From positions 1-28,490 of IMG/VR virus record IMGVR_UViG_3300021425_000130: a stretch of DNA of 28,490 nt. One strand, given 5' to 3'. Source of the DNA: a virus. Positions 1 through 6,665 of this stretch are shown in pieces. The position numbers were made by a program, and so were the translations under genes. Numbering within the stretch: position 1 is the first letter of the stretch; each line of letters begins with the position of its first letter. The notes below the pieces were generated by a model. That model did no database searches and was not told the DNA's origin. It worked only from the letters and a program-made list of their open reading frames with translations.

Positions 1-1546
1 GATCTTCACCTTTCTTAAGTACTATTTTTTTATTTTCAATCAAAACTTTTTGATCTGTAACAGGATCTGTTCCATAAACAGGCACAAAATAAAAACCATC
101 CCTGATTGCCTTTTCATTTTCTTCTGAGATAAAAAATACATTTACAGAATCAATACCTTCTACATTTTCAATTATTGAAATAATATCTGAACGAGGAATC
201 CTATCTCTTCTATTTACATTTAAGAAATAATCATCCAAGTTTTTTCTTATTTGAATTCTTATTTCATCTTTATCAAAATTATCAAACCATCTTATTACAA
301 CATTAAGTGCATATCTTTTAATAATAGGATCTATAATTCTTGTTTCTGCTGTAACAACTTGTCTTCCACTAGTATTTAAAATTTCATATGTCATTTCTTT
401 TTCCTGTGCCGTCATTGTAAATTCCTCCTCAGGTATGCTGAAATAATCTAAGTCACTTGTTATTTTTTTCTTTATATCTGGAATTAAGAATAAGTAAATA
501 ATATTATCATCATTTAAGTATTCATCATTTTTTGTATTATAAGCATCTATGAACGACCAAAAGTCATACTTACTCAAATAGTAAATATAATTATTTGGAT
601 TTGCCAATACAAATGAATTACTTTGGTATGGTGCTATTAACCTTGTGAATGAAGGATCTTCAGTATCAGAACCAAACATTGGGTTCCTTACGATATTCAT
701 TGCAAGAACTTCATTTAAATCTACCTGCTCACCTGCTTGGTTTGTTCCAGGTTCCGAAAATTTAATATCTAATTGTTTACCGCCAATATTGCCTATTTGG
801 CCAGCACTTTTAACATAGCCTATTCTAATTCTAGCTCCTAATGCAGGAGGTCTACCAAATTGATTGTTTCCAAAGAAACAACTAAGACCACCATTAACAC
901 TACTTTTTATCATTGCACATTTCTCATTAGGATTCATATCATACAATGAATCAACTAATTTCCAAAGTTCTCCGTCTACATGAACCGATACTAAAAATTG
1001 GTCAGTAGGATCTTTTGTGGTTAAATTATAACTCTGTAAAGGTAAGCCTGTTCCAGTAAATGACTGTTCTTCTTTTTCTCCTTGTACAACTTCAACATTA
1101 ACAAATTGCTTATTAGTTTTTTCTAATCTAATGAAGTCACTATTAAATCTTAAAAAATATGTTTGTCCATTTTGTCCAATTTCAAAAGATGACCCATTCA
1201 TAATCTGAACAAAGTTTCCTTCGACGAGGCTAGCCGCACTTGTATTTAATCGTAATCCAATTATACCTCTTGCAGAAATACTTCTTGTAGGATCATGACC
1301 AGTTAATCTGGATAATCCGTAGATAGATTCAATATTTCTAGCTCGGGCTATATTTAATTCTGTAGCTACTGCTTCAATATAAAAGAATATTAATTCACCT
1401 AAGTTAGCGACTACTGTTAATACTTGACCAAATGGAGAGGCTGGAGTAAAAGTTTCTACGGCCTGGTCATAAGTACGTCCAAGATATTCGAATGCATCAG
1501 AAAATAATTCCGTTGCCTTAATTCTACTTTTACTAAAAAATGACAT
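1..1546 (-). CDS. Baseplate wedge protein, T4 gp6-like (baseplate J family), 3' end cut by window
   Basis: The frame opens with ATG at 1546 (MSFFSKSRIKATELFSDAFE) and runs open for 515 codons to the left edge without a stop, so the C-terminus lies outside. Around residues 60-100 it has the baseplate J/gp6 signature: an N-R-A-R-N-I-E-S-I-Y-G-L stretch, then L-T-G-H-D-P-T-R and a small-residue/Gly run before the first beta strands (S-A-R-G-I-I-G-L-R-L-N). T4 gp6 is about 660 residues, so most of the protein is here. In T4, gp6 forms the inner ring of the baseplate wedges. The gp25-like gene lies 13 bases upstream, the partner expected in the wedge. No Shine-Dalgarno is visible; the leader is A-rich (AAAAAATAAATTGA before the ATG). 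The family call is from motif recognition; exact equivalence to gp6 is inferred. Confidence 0.8.
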   Translation of the reverse strand, partial: MSFFSKSRIKATELFSDAFEYLGRTYDQAVETFTPASPFGQVLTVVANLGELIFFYIEAVATELNIARARNIESIYGLSRLTGHDPTRSISARGIIGLRLNTSAASLVEGNFVQIMNGSSFEIGQNGQTYFLRFNSDFIRLEKTNKQFVNVEVVQGEKEEQSFTGTGLPLQSYNLTTKDPTDQFLVSVHVDGELWKLVDSLYDMNPNEKCAMIKSSVNGGLSCFFGNNQFGRPPALGARIRIGYVKSAGQIGNIGGKQLDIKFSEPGTNQAGEQVDLNEVLAMNIVRNPMFGSDTEDPSFTRLIAPYQSNSFVLANPNNYIYYLSKYDFWSFIDAYNTKNDEYLNDDNIIYLFLIPDIKKKITSDLDYFSIPEEEFTMTAQEKEMTYEILNTSGRQVVTAETRIIDPIIKRYALNVVIRWFDNFDKDEIRIQIRKNLDDYFLNVNRRDRIPRSDIISIIENVEGIDSVNVFFISEENEKAIRDGFYFVPVYGTDPVTDQKVLIENKKIVLKKGED

Positions 1547-1559
1547 TCAATTTATTTTT

Positions 1560-1922
1560 TTAAAAAAGAGCTCCTATAACTCTCTGTTCATCTACAAATA
1601 TATCTACAAAAGCGCCATCCCTCTCATCAGTTGAAAAGAATGTAACTTGAGTATCTATTGTATACCCAGCTAGATCTGGTAAACAATACGCAGCTATCTG
1701 GCTATTAATTTTATTTTGGATTGTACTTTCGTTATTAACAAATGAAAATAATAAGTCTTCTAAATTACAACCCATACTTGGTGCCCCTAAAACATCGCCT
1801 GTTCTAGTAAAAAGAACATTTTCAATTTTTAAAATTAATTGAGAGATTGAATCAGATACCTCTAAAGTATTATCATTATACTTAGGATCTTCAACATCTC
1901 TACTATAAATATCTCTAATCAT
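1560..1922 (-). CDS. Baseplate wedge subunit, gp25/GPW family
   Basis: This 120-residue protein matches the length and pattern of the gp25/GPW wedge family: an N-terminal helix (S-I-S-Q-L-I-L-K-I-E-N-V-L), then the diagnostic turn T-R-x-G-x-x-x-G-x-P-x-x-G-C-N-L-E-D-L-L-F at about residues 39-59, a helical segment, and beta strands ending at the C-terminus. In T4, gp25 sits in the wedge next to gp6 and gp53 and is thought to nucleate sheath assembly; the old 'lysozyme' name of the family is misleading, and no catalytic residues are claimed here. The gp6-like gene follows by 13 bases. An AATATATAA promoter-like motif lies 20 nt before its ATG, so it may start the wedge transcription unit. Confidence 0.88.
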   Translation of the reverse strand: MIRDIYSRDVEDPKYNDNTLEVSDSISQLILKIENVLFTRTGDVLGAPSMGCNLEDLLFSFVNNESTIQNKINSQIAAYCLPDLAGYTIDTQVTFFSTDERDGAFVDIFVDEQRVIGALF

Positions 1923-1942
1923 TAAAGAACACTAATTTTTTA

Positions 1943-1952
1943 TTATATATTC
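1943..1952 (-). promoter_or_regulatory. Promoter-like motif GAATATATAA before gp25-like gene
   Basis: Reads GAATATATAA on the coding strand, 20 nt before the ATG at 1922. The same core precedes six other genes. Inferred to be a -10-type late promoter element. Confidence 0.5.
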
Positions 1953-1982
1953 TCTTTAAAATTAATAGCTTTCAGATTATAA

Positions 1983-2846
1983 TTATCCAGTGAAAAAGTA
2001 ATCAACACCTTCATCTCCTTTTATTTCTTCAACTATTCTATCTACTTCTTCTCTACCTTCTGATTGAATTAAGTCATAATTGATTGTAATATTACCTGGA
2101 AGATTAAACGAGAATGTACCTAGTATTCTAGACAATTGAATTTTTGCTTGACCAATAACATACCTTTCAAAAGCTTCATCTTGAAATAATGCACAATCGG
2201 AAATTGTTGAAAAGATTTCAAATATAACAGCATTCTTTGGTAGCTCACCCTGAAACCTAAACTTTTTTGTTAGTCTATTATATGTATATGATATTTGTGG
2301 TAATAAAACTTGCCTTGTGTTATCTAAGAATAAAGAGTTAACAACATAATACATTAAATTTTCACTACCTATACCTGCACCATACACATCACTGTATATA
2401 AATTTATCAATTGAAAAATCTGCATCACCAGCATTAAAACTATAATCTCCAAATCCACCATCTTCACCACTAAATCCACCTATTTCAAAAACATCATTAA
2501 CTGAATATACTCGGGACGGCATCTGAACAATACCTCTTGGGTTATTTATATTTTTCTTATTAGTGATAGTTTCATTATCCTGTCCACTACCATAAGGAAC
2601 ACCTTGTTTAAAATCTGATTTATGTAAAGCACCGGCAGGTAAAGCAATATACATTTGCTCTACGCTATCTTCATAGATTTTATAAAAATATTTTTTTGCT
2701 CTTTGTATAATGTTTGCTAATTCCTTCTTAGGAACCGTGAATGGAATCTGGCATGCTATTGTTAATTCATCATTAATTAACTTAATTAATGCGTCTAAAC
2801 ATTCAGCTTCCTCTGGATCATTACAATAAGTATTCTTATTAGCCAT
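1983..2846 (-). CDS. Probable virion structural protein (neck/tail-type), function unknown
   Basis: This 287-residue protein has no motif I can assign firmly. The N-terminal 60 residues are helical and acidic (C-x-D-P-E-E-A-E-C-L-D-A-L-I-K-L-I). A Gly/Asp/Phe-rich middle part follows (about 120-150). The C-terminal third has beta strands and then a long helix, with the pattern A-K-I-Q-L-S-R-I-L-G-T-F, L-P-G-N-I-T-I-N-Y-D, and a charged helix E-G-R-E-E-V-D-R-I-V-E-E-I. That C-terminal layout recalls structural proteins of other large myoviruses that carry an 'I-P-L-P-G-G-x-V-x-L-N' stretch before a final helix; this is memory-based and weak. It sits 6 bases after the amidoligase stop and upstream of the wedge genes. 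A neck or baseplate component is the best guess. Confidence 0.5.
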   Translation of the reverse strand: MANKNTYCNDPEEAECLDALIKLINDELTIACQIPFTVPKKELANIIQRAKKYFYKIYEDSVEQMYIALPAGALHKSDFKQGVPYGSGQDNETITNKKNINNPRGIVQMPSRVYSVNDVFEIGGFSGEDGGFGDYSFNAGDADFSIDKFIYSDVYGAGIGSENLMYYVVNSLFLDNTRQVLLPQISYTYNRLTKKFRFQGELPKNAVIFEIFSTISDCALFQDEAFERYVIGQAKIQLSRILGTFSFNLPGNITINYDLIQSEGREEVDRIVEEIKGDEGVDYFFTG

Positions 2847-2852
2847 CTTATT

Positions 2853-4145
2853 TTATATTTTTTCTATTTCAATTATTTCAGCATTTTCAAATCGTGCTAG
2901 TTTAGTTGCTCTACCTTTTCTAAATATACCACCTTCCATTTCGCCACTAAATACGCCTCGAATACCAAAGACATATGAATCTTTACATATTACATTTTTA
3001 CTAACATAAGAATCTTCAATCTTTGAATCGGCAACATCAGTAGATCCAAATAAATTACTTTCTAAAATTGATGAATTAATTAATTCTGAACTAAAGATAT
3101 CACAATTTATAATATTACCTTGTATCTTGGAGTCAACAATATCAACACCATTAATTTCAAAACACTTCATTAACTCAGCATTTTTTATTTGCATTTTACC
3201 AGTATCGGCATCATAGTTAATTAAAGCCTCAGTTAATCCAGCTTTAGTCAAAAGATCAAAAAGCTTCTCTCTCATTTTAGGATAAAAGGTTTCTACAATT
3301 TGATCATAAGTTTTTAAATCTACCATTAAATGAATTTTAGGAAAGTTCTTTTTAAATGTTTGATAATCTCTATAAGATTCTATAACACTTCTATGGTTTT
3401 CTAAAATAGCATCTAATTTTTTAAGGTCTTCTTCATTATAGACTGGATCTGTTAAAGTTTCATATAGTGATAAAACAAAATGTTCAGTTAAATCCATAAT
3501 TGTGTTATACTTTTTTTCATAATCCTTACCACCTAAATATCTAAACTCTATATAATTTTTAGGTATCTTTGAAAAGTTAACACCATAATATTTTTCGGAA
3601 ACAAACAAGTAATTTTTCCAGGAGACTTTTTCTGGAGAAGGTTGAGTCATACCACTCAATGGCACAATAAATTTTATAGATTTAGCATAAACAGAATCTT
3701 TTCTATTTGGAAATGCTTCATAAACTTTATCTTCATCAAAGTTTAAAACAAATTTACCTATGTCTAAACTAGATACGTTTGTTGGTGTACCTAACTTATG
3801 CCCATCAAATGCTACATTAATATGAATAGAACATCTTTCATTTGTGCTTCCGTTTTCTCTAATCCATTTTAATGTTTTAGCAATAATTAGTTTAGCCTCT
3901 ACAAAAGGAAGTGGTCCTGTAACCATTTCAATCATGCCAGTTCCACCAGAATTATCTGGCTCTAGTTTAAAGACTTCATCGTTTGGAGTAAAATCACTAT
4001 GAGCCTTTTCTTCTATTCTAATTTGCTTATTTAAAGCTTGAGATAAACCTCTCTTTACTTCATCAAGTCCTTCATTAGCAAAGAATTCAAATTCAATACC
4101 AATCTTTGAAGCATATATAGCATTAAGTTGTTCGTTAGTGTACAT
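2853..4145 (-). CDS. Glutamine-synthetase-fold amidoligase with C-terminal beta-solenoid-like region
   Basis: Predicted to form amide bonds between a carboxylate and an amine using ATP. The 430-residue protein carries the ordered signatures of the amidoligase_2 family: G-I-E-F-E (E18, E20), L-E-P-D-N-S-G-G (D64, S66), M-I-E-M-V-T-G-P (E73, T76, P78), C-S-I-H-I-N-V (H108, N110) and N-Y-I-E-F-R (E200, R202). All the metal/ATP-type acidic residues appear intact. Residues about 205-325 are mostly helical. Residues about 335-405 turn into short polar repeats (S-K-I-Q-G-N-I-I-N-C-D-I-F, S-S-I-L-E-S-N-L-F-G) like a pentapeptide/beta-solenoid. No gamma-glutamyl cyclotransferase or glutamine amidotransferase gene, common partners of bacterial relatives, is adjacent. 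The gene sits among baseplate genes, so it is probably expressed late. A strong hairpin ends 3 nt before the ATG. Substrate unknown. Confidence 0.75.
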   Translation of the reverse strand: MYTNEQLNAIYASKIGIEFEFFANEGLDEVKRGLSQALNKQIRIEEKAHSDFTPNDEVFKLEPDNSGGTGMIEMVTGPLPFVEAKLIIAKTLKWIRENGSTNERCSIHINVAFDGHKLGTPTNVSSLDIGKFVLNFDEDKVYEAFPNRKDSVYAKSIKFIVPLSGMTQPSPEKVSWKNYLFVSEKYYGVNFSKIPKNYIEFRYLGGKDYEKKYNTIMDLTEHFVLSLYETLTDPVYNEEDLKKLDAILENHRSVIESYRDYQTFKKNFPKIHLMVDLKTYDQIVETFYPKMREKLFDLLTKAGLTEALINYDADTGKMQIKNAELMKCFEINGVDIVDSKIQGNIINCDIFSSELINSSILESNLFGSTDVADSKIEDSYVSKNVICKDSYVFGIRGVFSGEMEGGIFRKGRATKLARFENAEIIEIEKI

Positions 4146-4148
4146 GTA

Positions 4149-4182
4149 GTTCCTGATTTGTTTATATATTCAAACCAGGAAC
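4149..4182 (-). other. 12-bp hairpin between S1 and amidoligase genes
   Basis: On the transcript strand GTTCCTGGTTTG pairs with CAAATCAGGAAC (one G-U pair) around a 10-nt loop. It starts 4 nt after the S1 stop and ends 3 nt before the amidoligase ATG. No U-run follows, so it is a poor intrinsic terminator. It may block ribosome entry, stabilise or mark an RNA end, or be a cruciform operator, because the loop holds the AATATATAA promoter-like motif. Confidence 0.6.
4162..4171 (-). promoter_or_regulatory. Promoter-like motif GAATATATAA before amidoligase gene
   Basis: Identical to the decamer before the gp25-like gene, 16 nt before the ATG at 4145, but located in the loop of the 12-bp inverted repeat. 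Confidence 0.45.
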
Positions 4183-4186
4183 GGTG

Positions 4187-5329
4187 TTATGCAATGTTCA
4201 TTGTAATCTTACGATCACTAACATTCACACTTCCAATTTTTACATTTACAGTATCACCTTTAGATAAGTCAGCACCTTTTAATTTAGATTTATGAATCAA
4301 TCCACTTATACCTTTTTCTAATTCAACAAAGGCACCGTATGAAGTAAGCTTAGTAACTTTACCTTCAGTAATCATCATAGGTTTATATTTTTCATCAACA
4401 CCATCCCATAAATCAATCTTAGGTCCTAGTTGACTTAGAATTATTTTTCTATCTGATATAATTTCTTTTACCCAAAAGTTAATTTCATCCCCAGGTTTTA
4501 TTGCTCTATCATCTAAAGTCTTTTGCATTTCTTCAGTTAATTCAGCCTTAGGAATCAATCCTGTTAAGCATTCATCAAATTCAGCAAATACACCAAACTT
4601 AGTGGTGCCTGTAACAAAACCTACTCTAGGTTCTTTAATAGTTTCATTTAACTTTTCGATTGTTGAAGGAATCATTGTTCTTAAATATTCTCTATGAGAT
4701 ACTACAATCGTGTCTTTTTCAGTAGAGAATGTTATTGGCATAACAATAATTTCTTTACCTACCAATACACTAAAATCGTGTAATTTATTTAATCCTCCTA
4801 ATGAACCTGGCATAAAACATTTAATTCCTGCTACATCAACCCAATATCCACCATGAATTAATTCTTTAACTTTAGCAGTAAATCCTACAGCCTTATTTCC
4901 AATAGCATCCTTTATTTCTCTAAGCTTAACTTCTTTTATTGCATCAGAGATAGAAGCAATAACATCTCCAGTAGATTTATTGGTTTTAATCTTAACATCA
5001 ATTTCCATATCAACCTCTAATTGGTCTACAATGTAGTCTGGTTCTTTGGATAAAGTACAGTGTGCTGTAAATTTAGATTCAATATCAATAAGAGCAGTTG
5101 TCTTATCTTTAGATATAAATGAAACAATACCTTTTGTAGTATATGCAACATTGTCTTCGATTAATTGAGTTTTTTGTAATGTATGATCAGTAAGACCGTA
5201 TAATGCTAAAGCATCAGCAGCATACATTTCATTACACATTAATTTTGTACCGTCAGGGACTTGAACTTTTACTGTTTTAGTATCAAATGGATCATCACTT
5301 AGTTGAATGGTGATTTCTTGTTCGGTCAT
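4187..5329 (-). CDS. Ribosomal protein S1-like protein with four S1 (OB-fold) domains
   Basis: A 380-residue RNA-binding protein built from four S1-type OB folds at about residues 64-128, 148-212, 234-300 and 320-380. The third and fourth are clearest: G-F-V-T-G-T-T-K-F-G-V-F-A-E-F..L-T-G-L-I-P, and G-K-V-T-K-L-T-S-Y-G-A-F-V-E-L..I-S-G-L-I-H-K-S, each ending in a D-R-K-I strand. The second has the I-V-V-S-H-R-E-Y-L end seen in bacterial S1. Cellular S1 usually has six domains, so this is a reduced version. S1 recruits mRNA to the 30S subunit; a phage copy could steer host ribosomes to phage messages or protect RNA. It has its own AATATATAA motif 31 nt upstream and is bounded by hairpins at 5376-5401 and 4149-4182, so it may be a separate unit within the tail operon. 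Confidence 0.85.
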   Translation of the reverse strand: MTEQEITIQLSDDPFDTKTVKVQVPDGTKLMCNEMYAADALALYGLTDHTLQKTQLIEDNVAYTTKGIVSFISKDKTTALIDIESKFTAHCTLSKEPDYIVDQLEVDMEIDVKIKTNKSTGDVIASISDAIKEVKLREIKDAIGNKAVGFTAKVKELIHGGYWVDVAGIKCFMPGSLGGLNKLHDFSVLVGKEIIVMPITFSTEKDTIVVSHREYLRTMIPSTIEKLNETIKEPRVGFVTGTTKFGVFAEFDECLTGLIPKAELTEEMQKTLDDRAIKPGDEINFWVKEIISDRKIILSQLGPKIDLWDGVDEKYKPMMITEGKVTKLTSYGAFVELEKGISGLIHKSKLKGADLSKGDTVNVKIGSVNVSDRKITMNIA

Positions 5330-5360
5330 TTTTTATTTTTTAAGAAGTTAAAATTATAGA

Positions 5361-5370
5361 TTATATATTA
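5361..5370 (-). promoter_or_regulatory. Promoter-like motif TAATATATAA before S1-like gene
   Basis: Lies 31 nt before the ATG at 5329, the longest spacing of the set. It follows the stem-loop at 5376-5401. Confidence 0.45.
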
Positions 5371-5375
5371 CTCTT

Positions 5376-5401
5376 TATGTATCTAATATTAATTATACAT
5401 A
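5376..5401 (-). terminator. Possible stem-loop after the 99-residue gene
   Basis: A perfect 7-bp inverted repeat, TATGTAT/ATACATA with a 12-nt loop, lies between the stop of the 99-residue gene and the S1 promoter motif. It is AT-rich with no clear U-tract, so termination is only a suggestion. Confidence 0.3.
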
Positions 5402-5421
5402 TAAGTTAGTTGTTTGTTTCA

Positions 5422-5721
5422 TTATGAAATTGCTGTTCCTGGTGTACCAGTCCCAGTTCCAGTACCAGTCCCAGGTCCACCACTAGTTGCTACAACAGTT
5501 GTAACGGCAGTAGTAACTGTAGCTGTTTTAATCCAAGCATCTATTGCAGCAGATGCTTCTTCACCAAAAGTTGCACCAGCAGCAGTCCTAATAGCAGCTT
5601 CAGATTTTACTTCCTTTAGTGCCTTAACATTTATTTGTGCTTCATCATCTAATGTTTTTAATCCTGCTGCAAACGCAGCAGCTAAATCAGCTTTAAGTTT
5701 TTCAGTTTGGAGTGTTGCCAT
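5422..5721 (-). CDS. Small Ala-rich protein with Gly-Thr repeat tail, unknown
   Basis: A 99-residue protein. The first 65 residues are helical and alanine-rich (L-K-A-D-L-A-A-A-F-A-A-G, V-K-S-E-A-A-I-R-T-A-A-G), followed by a Thr/Val strand region (T-A-T-V-T-T-A-V-T-T-V-V) and a low-complexity tail of repeated G-T dipeptides ending P-G-T-A-I-S. I recognise no family. The ATG at 5721 has an AATATATAA motif 19 nt upstream and no competing start. A longer plus-strand open frame overlaps it (5414-5857) but runs antisense to two good minus-strand genes, so I prefer this one. It follows the spike gene by 26 bases. A small virion or assembly protein is the likely role. The G-T tail comes from a short DNA repeat and could vary in length between strains. 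Confidence 0.6.
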   Translation of the reverse strand: MATLQTEKLKADLAAAFAAGLKTLDDEAQINVKALKEVKSEAAIRTAAGATFGEEASAAIDAWIKTATVTTAVTTVVATSGGPGTGTGTGTGTPGTAIS

Positions 5722-5740
5722 GTTTAGATTAGTTTATAGT

Positions 5741-5750
5741 TTATATATTA
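5741..5750 (-). promoter_or_regulatory. Promoter-like motif TAATATATAA before the 99-residue gene
   Basis: Lies 19 nt before the ATG at 5721 and overlaps the last codon and stop of the spike gene by three bases. Confidence 0.45.
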
Positions 5751-6665
5751 GTCAGTTGTATTCTTTGTACTTAATGCAGGATTTCCTGGTGCCATTGGCG
5801 GACTGGTTGGTGCACCATGATTTCCAATATGAGTATGGTTATTATAAAGATCATTGATAAACTGAGTACCTTTAAGTACAGCATCGGTTCCCTGTTCACC
5901 TAAAATAATCTTAGGAGAATTTACATGAGTTTTACCGGTAGCACTTATAACAGCATCAACACAATTAATAAGACAATTAGTATCTGCATTAATTACAGTA
6001 TCAGCTCCACTATTAATTGTAAACTGAGCCGAGTGTGTAAATGTTATATTTCCATCATTAAGCATTACAATAGAATCTCCGTTTGCATTTATTATTTCAA
6101 CTGAGTTATCAGGTTTTATATTCACTGTTGTTGGACCTTCAGTTGTAGTATAGTCCATCATTAATCCTTTTTCTTCTGTAAAGAAAACTTTAATATGTTC
6201 ACCTTCTCTTTCATTAGTTGCTTCCGATACTCCATCTTCTAATGTACCAGTTAAACCGAAAGCCGTATCATATATTAATACATGAGAATTTTGATATGAT
6301 GCTTCTATCTCCGCTTTTGTTTCATCAGAGGGATAAACATTTTCATGATAAACTGGTTGATAAAAATTTCCGTTGTCAAACGTGATCCTAACTATTGAGC
6401 CTAGTTTTGGAATTTCAAATTTTCCACTACCACTATTACTACCACCATACATTAACTGATGTGGCCTCGACCACGGTAAAGCAGCAGTAGGAATAATAAA
6501 AGCACTTTCAGGATCTTCAGGATCTACACGGTCATCCATTTTACCGTATACTCTAATCTTACATCTCCCTTCAAAGATATCATCATTAGTATCTTCAACG
6601 ATTCCTACCCATTGTGTAGTTCGCAAATCATCGGCATTAAAATTTGCTGGATTAACCTTTCCCAT
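5748..6665 (-). CDS. Baseplate central spike, gp5-type OB domain plus beta-helix, no lysozyme domain
   Basis: A 305-residue spike protein. Residues 18-110 form the gp5/VgrG N-terminal OB fold (W-V-G-I-V-E-D-T..G-R-C-K-I-R-V-Y-G-K, I-P-x-L-G-S-I-V-R-I-T-F-D-N-G-N). Residues about 165-262 are alternating beta strands typical of the trimeric needle (N-I-K-P-D-N-S-V-E-I, G-N-I-T-F-T-H). Near the end comes H-T-H-I-G-N-H-G (H277, H279, H283) followed by P-T-S-P-P, the histidine motif that in P2-type spikes binds iron at the tip. T4 gp5 carries a lysozyme domain between the OB fold and the helix; here that region is only about 50 residues with no catalytic pattern, so cell-wall cutting must be done elsewhere. 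Its stop codon region follows the next gene upstream with a one-base overlap (TAATG), and the hub gene is nearby. Confidence 0.85.
   Translation of the reverse strand: MGKVNPANFNADDLRTTQWVGIVEDTNDDIFEGRCKIRVYGKMDDRVDPEDPESAFIIPTAALPWSRPHQLMYGGSNSGSGKFEIPKLGSIVRITFDNGNFYQPVYHENVYPSDETKAEIEASYQNSHVLIYDTAFGLTGTLEDGVSEATNEREGEHIKVFFTEEKGLMMDYTTTEGPTTVNIKPDNSVEIINANGDSIVMLNDGNITFTHSAQFTINSGADTVINADTNCLINCVDAVISATGKTHVNSPKIILGEQGTDAVLKGTQFINDLYNNHTHIGNHGAPTSPPMAPGNPALSTKNTTD

Noticed and set aside
5414-5857. Plus-strand open frame of 147 codons, Val/Pro-rich
   Set aside because: It is antisense to the 99-residue gene and the end of the spike gene, both of which have better context (promoter motif, coupling). 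The Val-Pro repeats come from the reverse reading of the Gly-Thr repeat.
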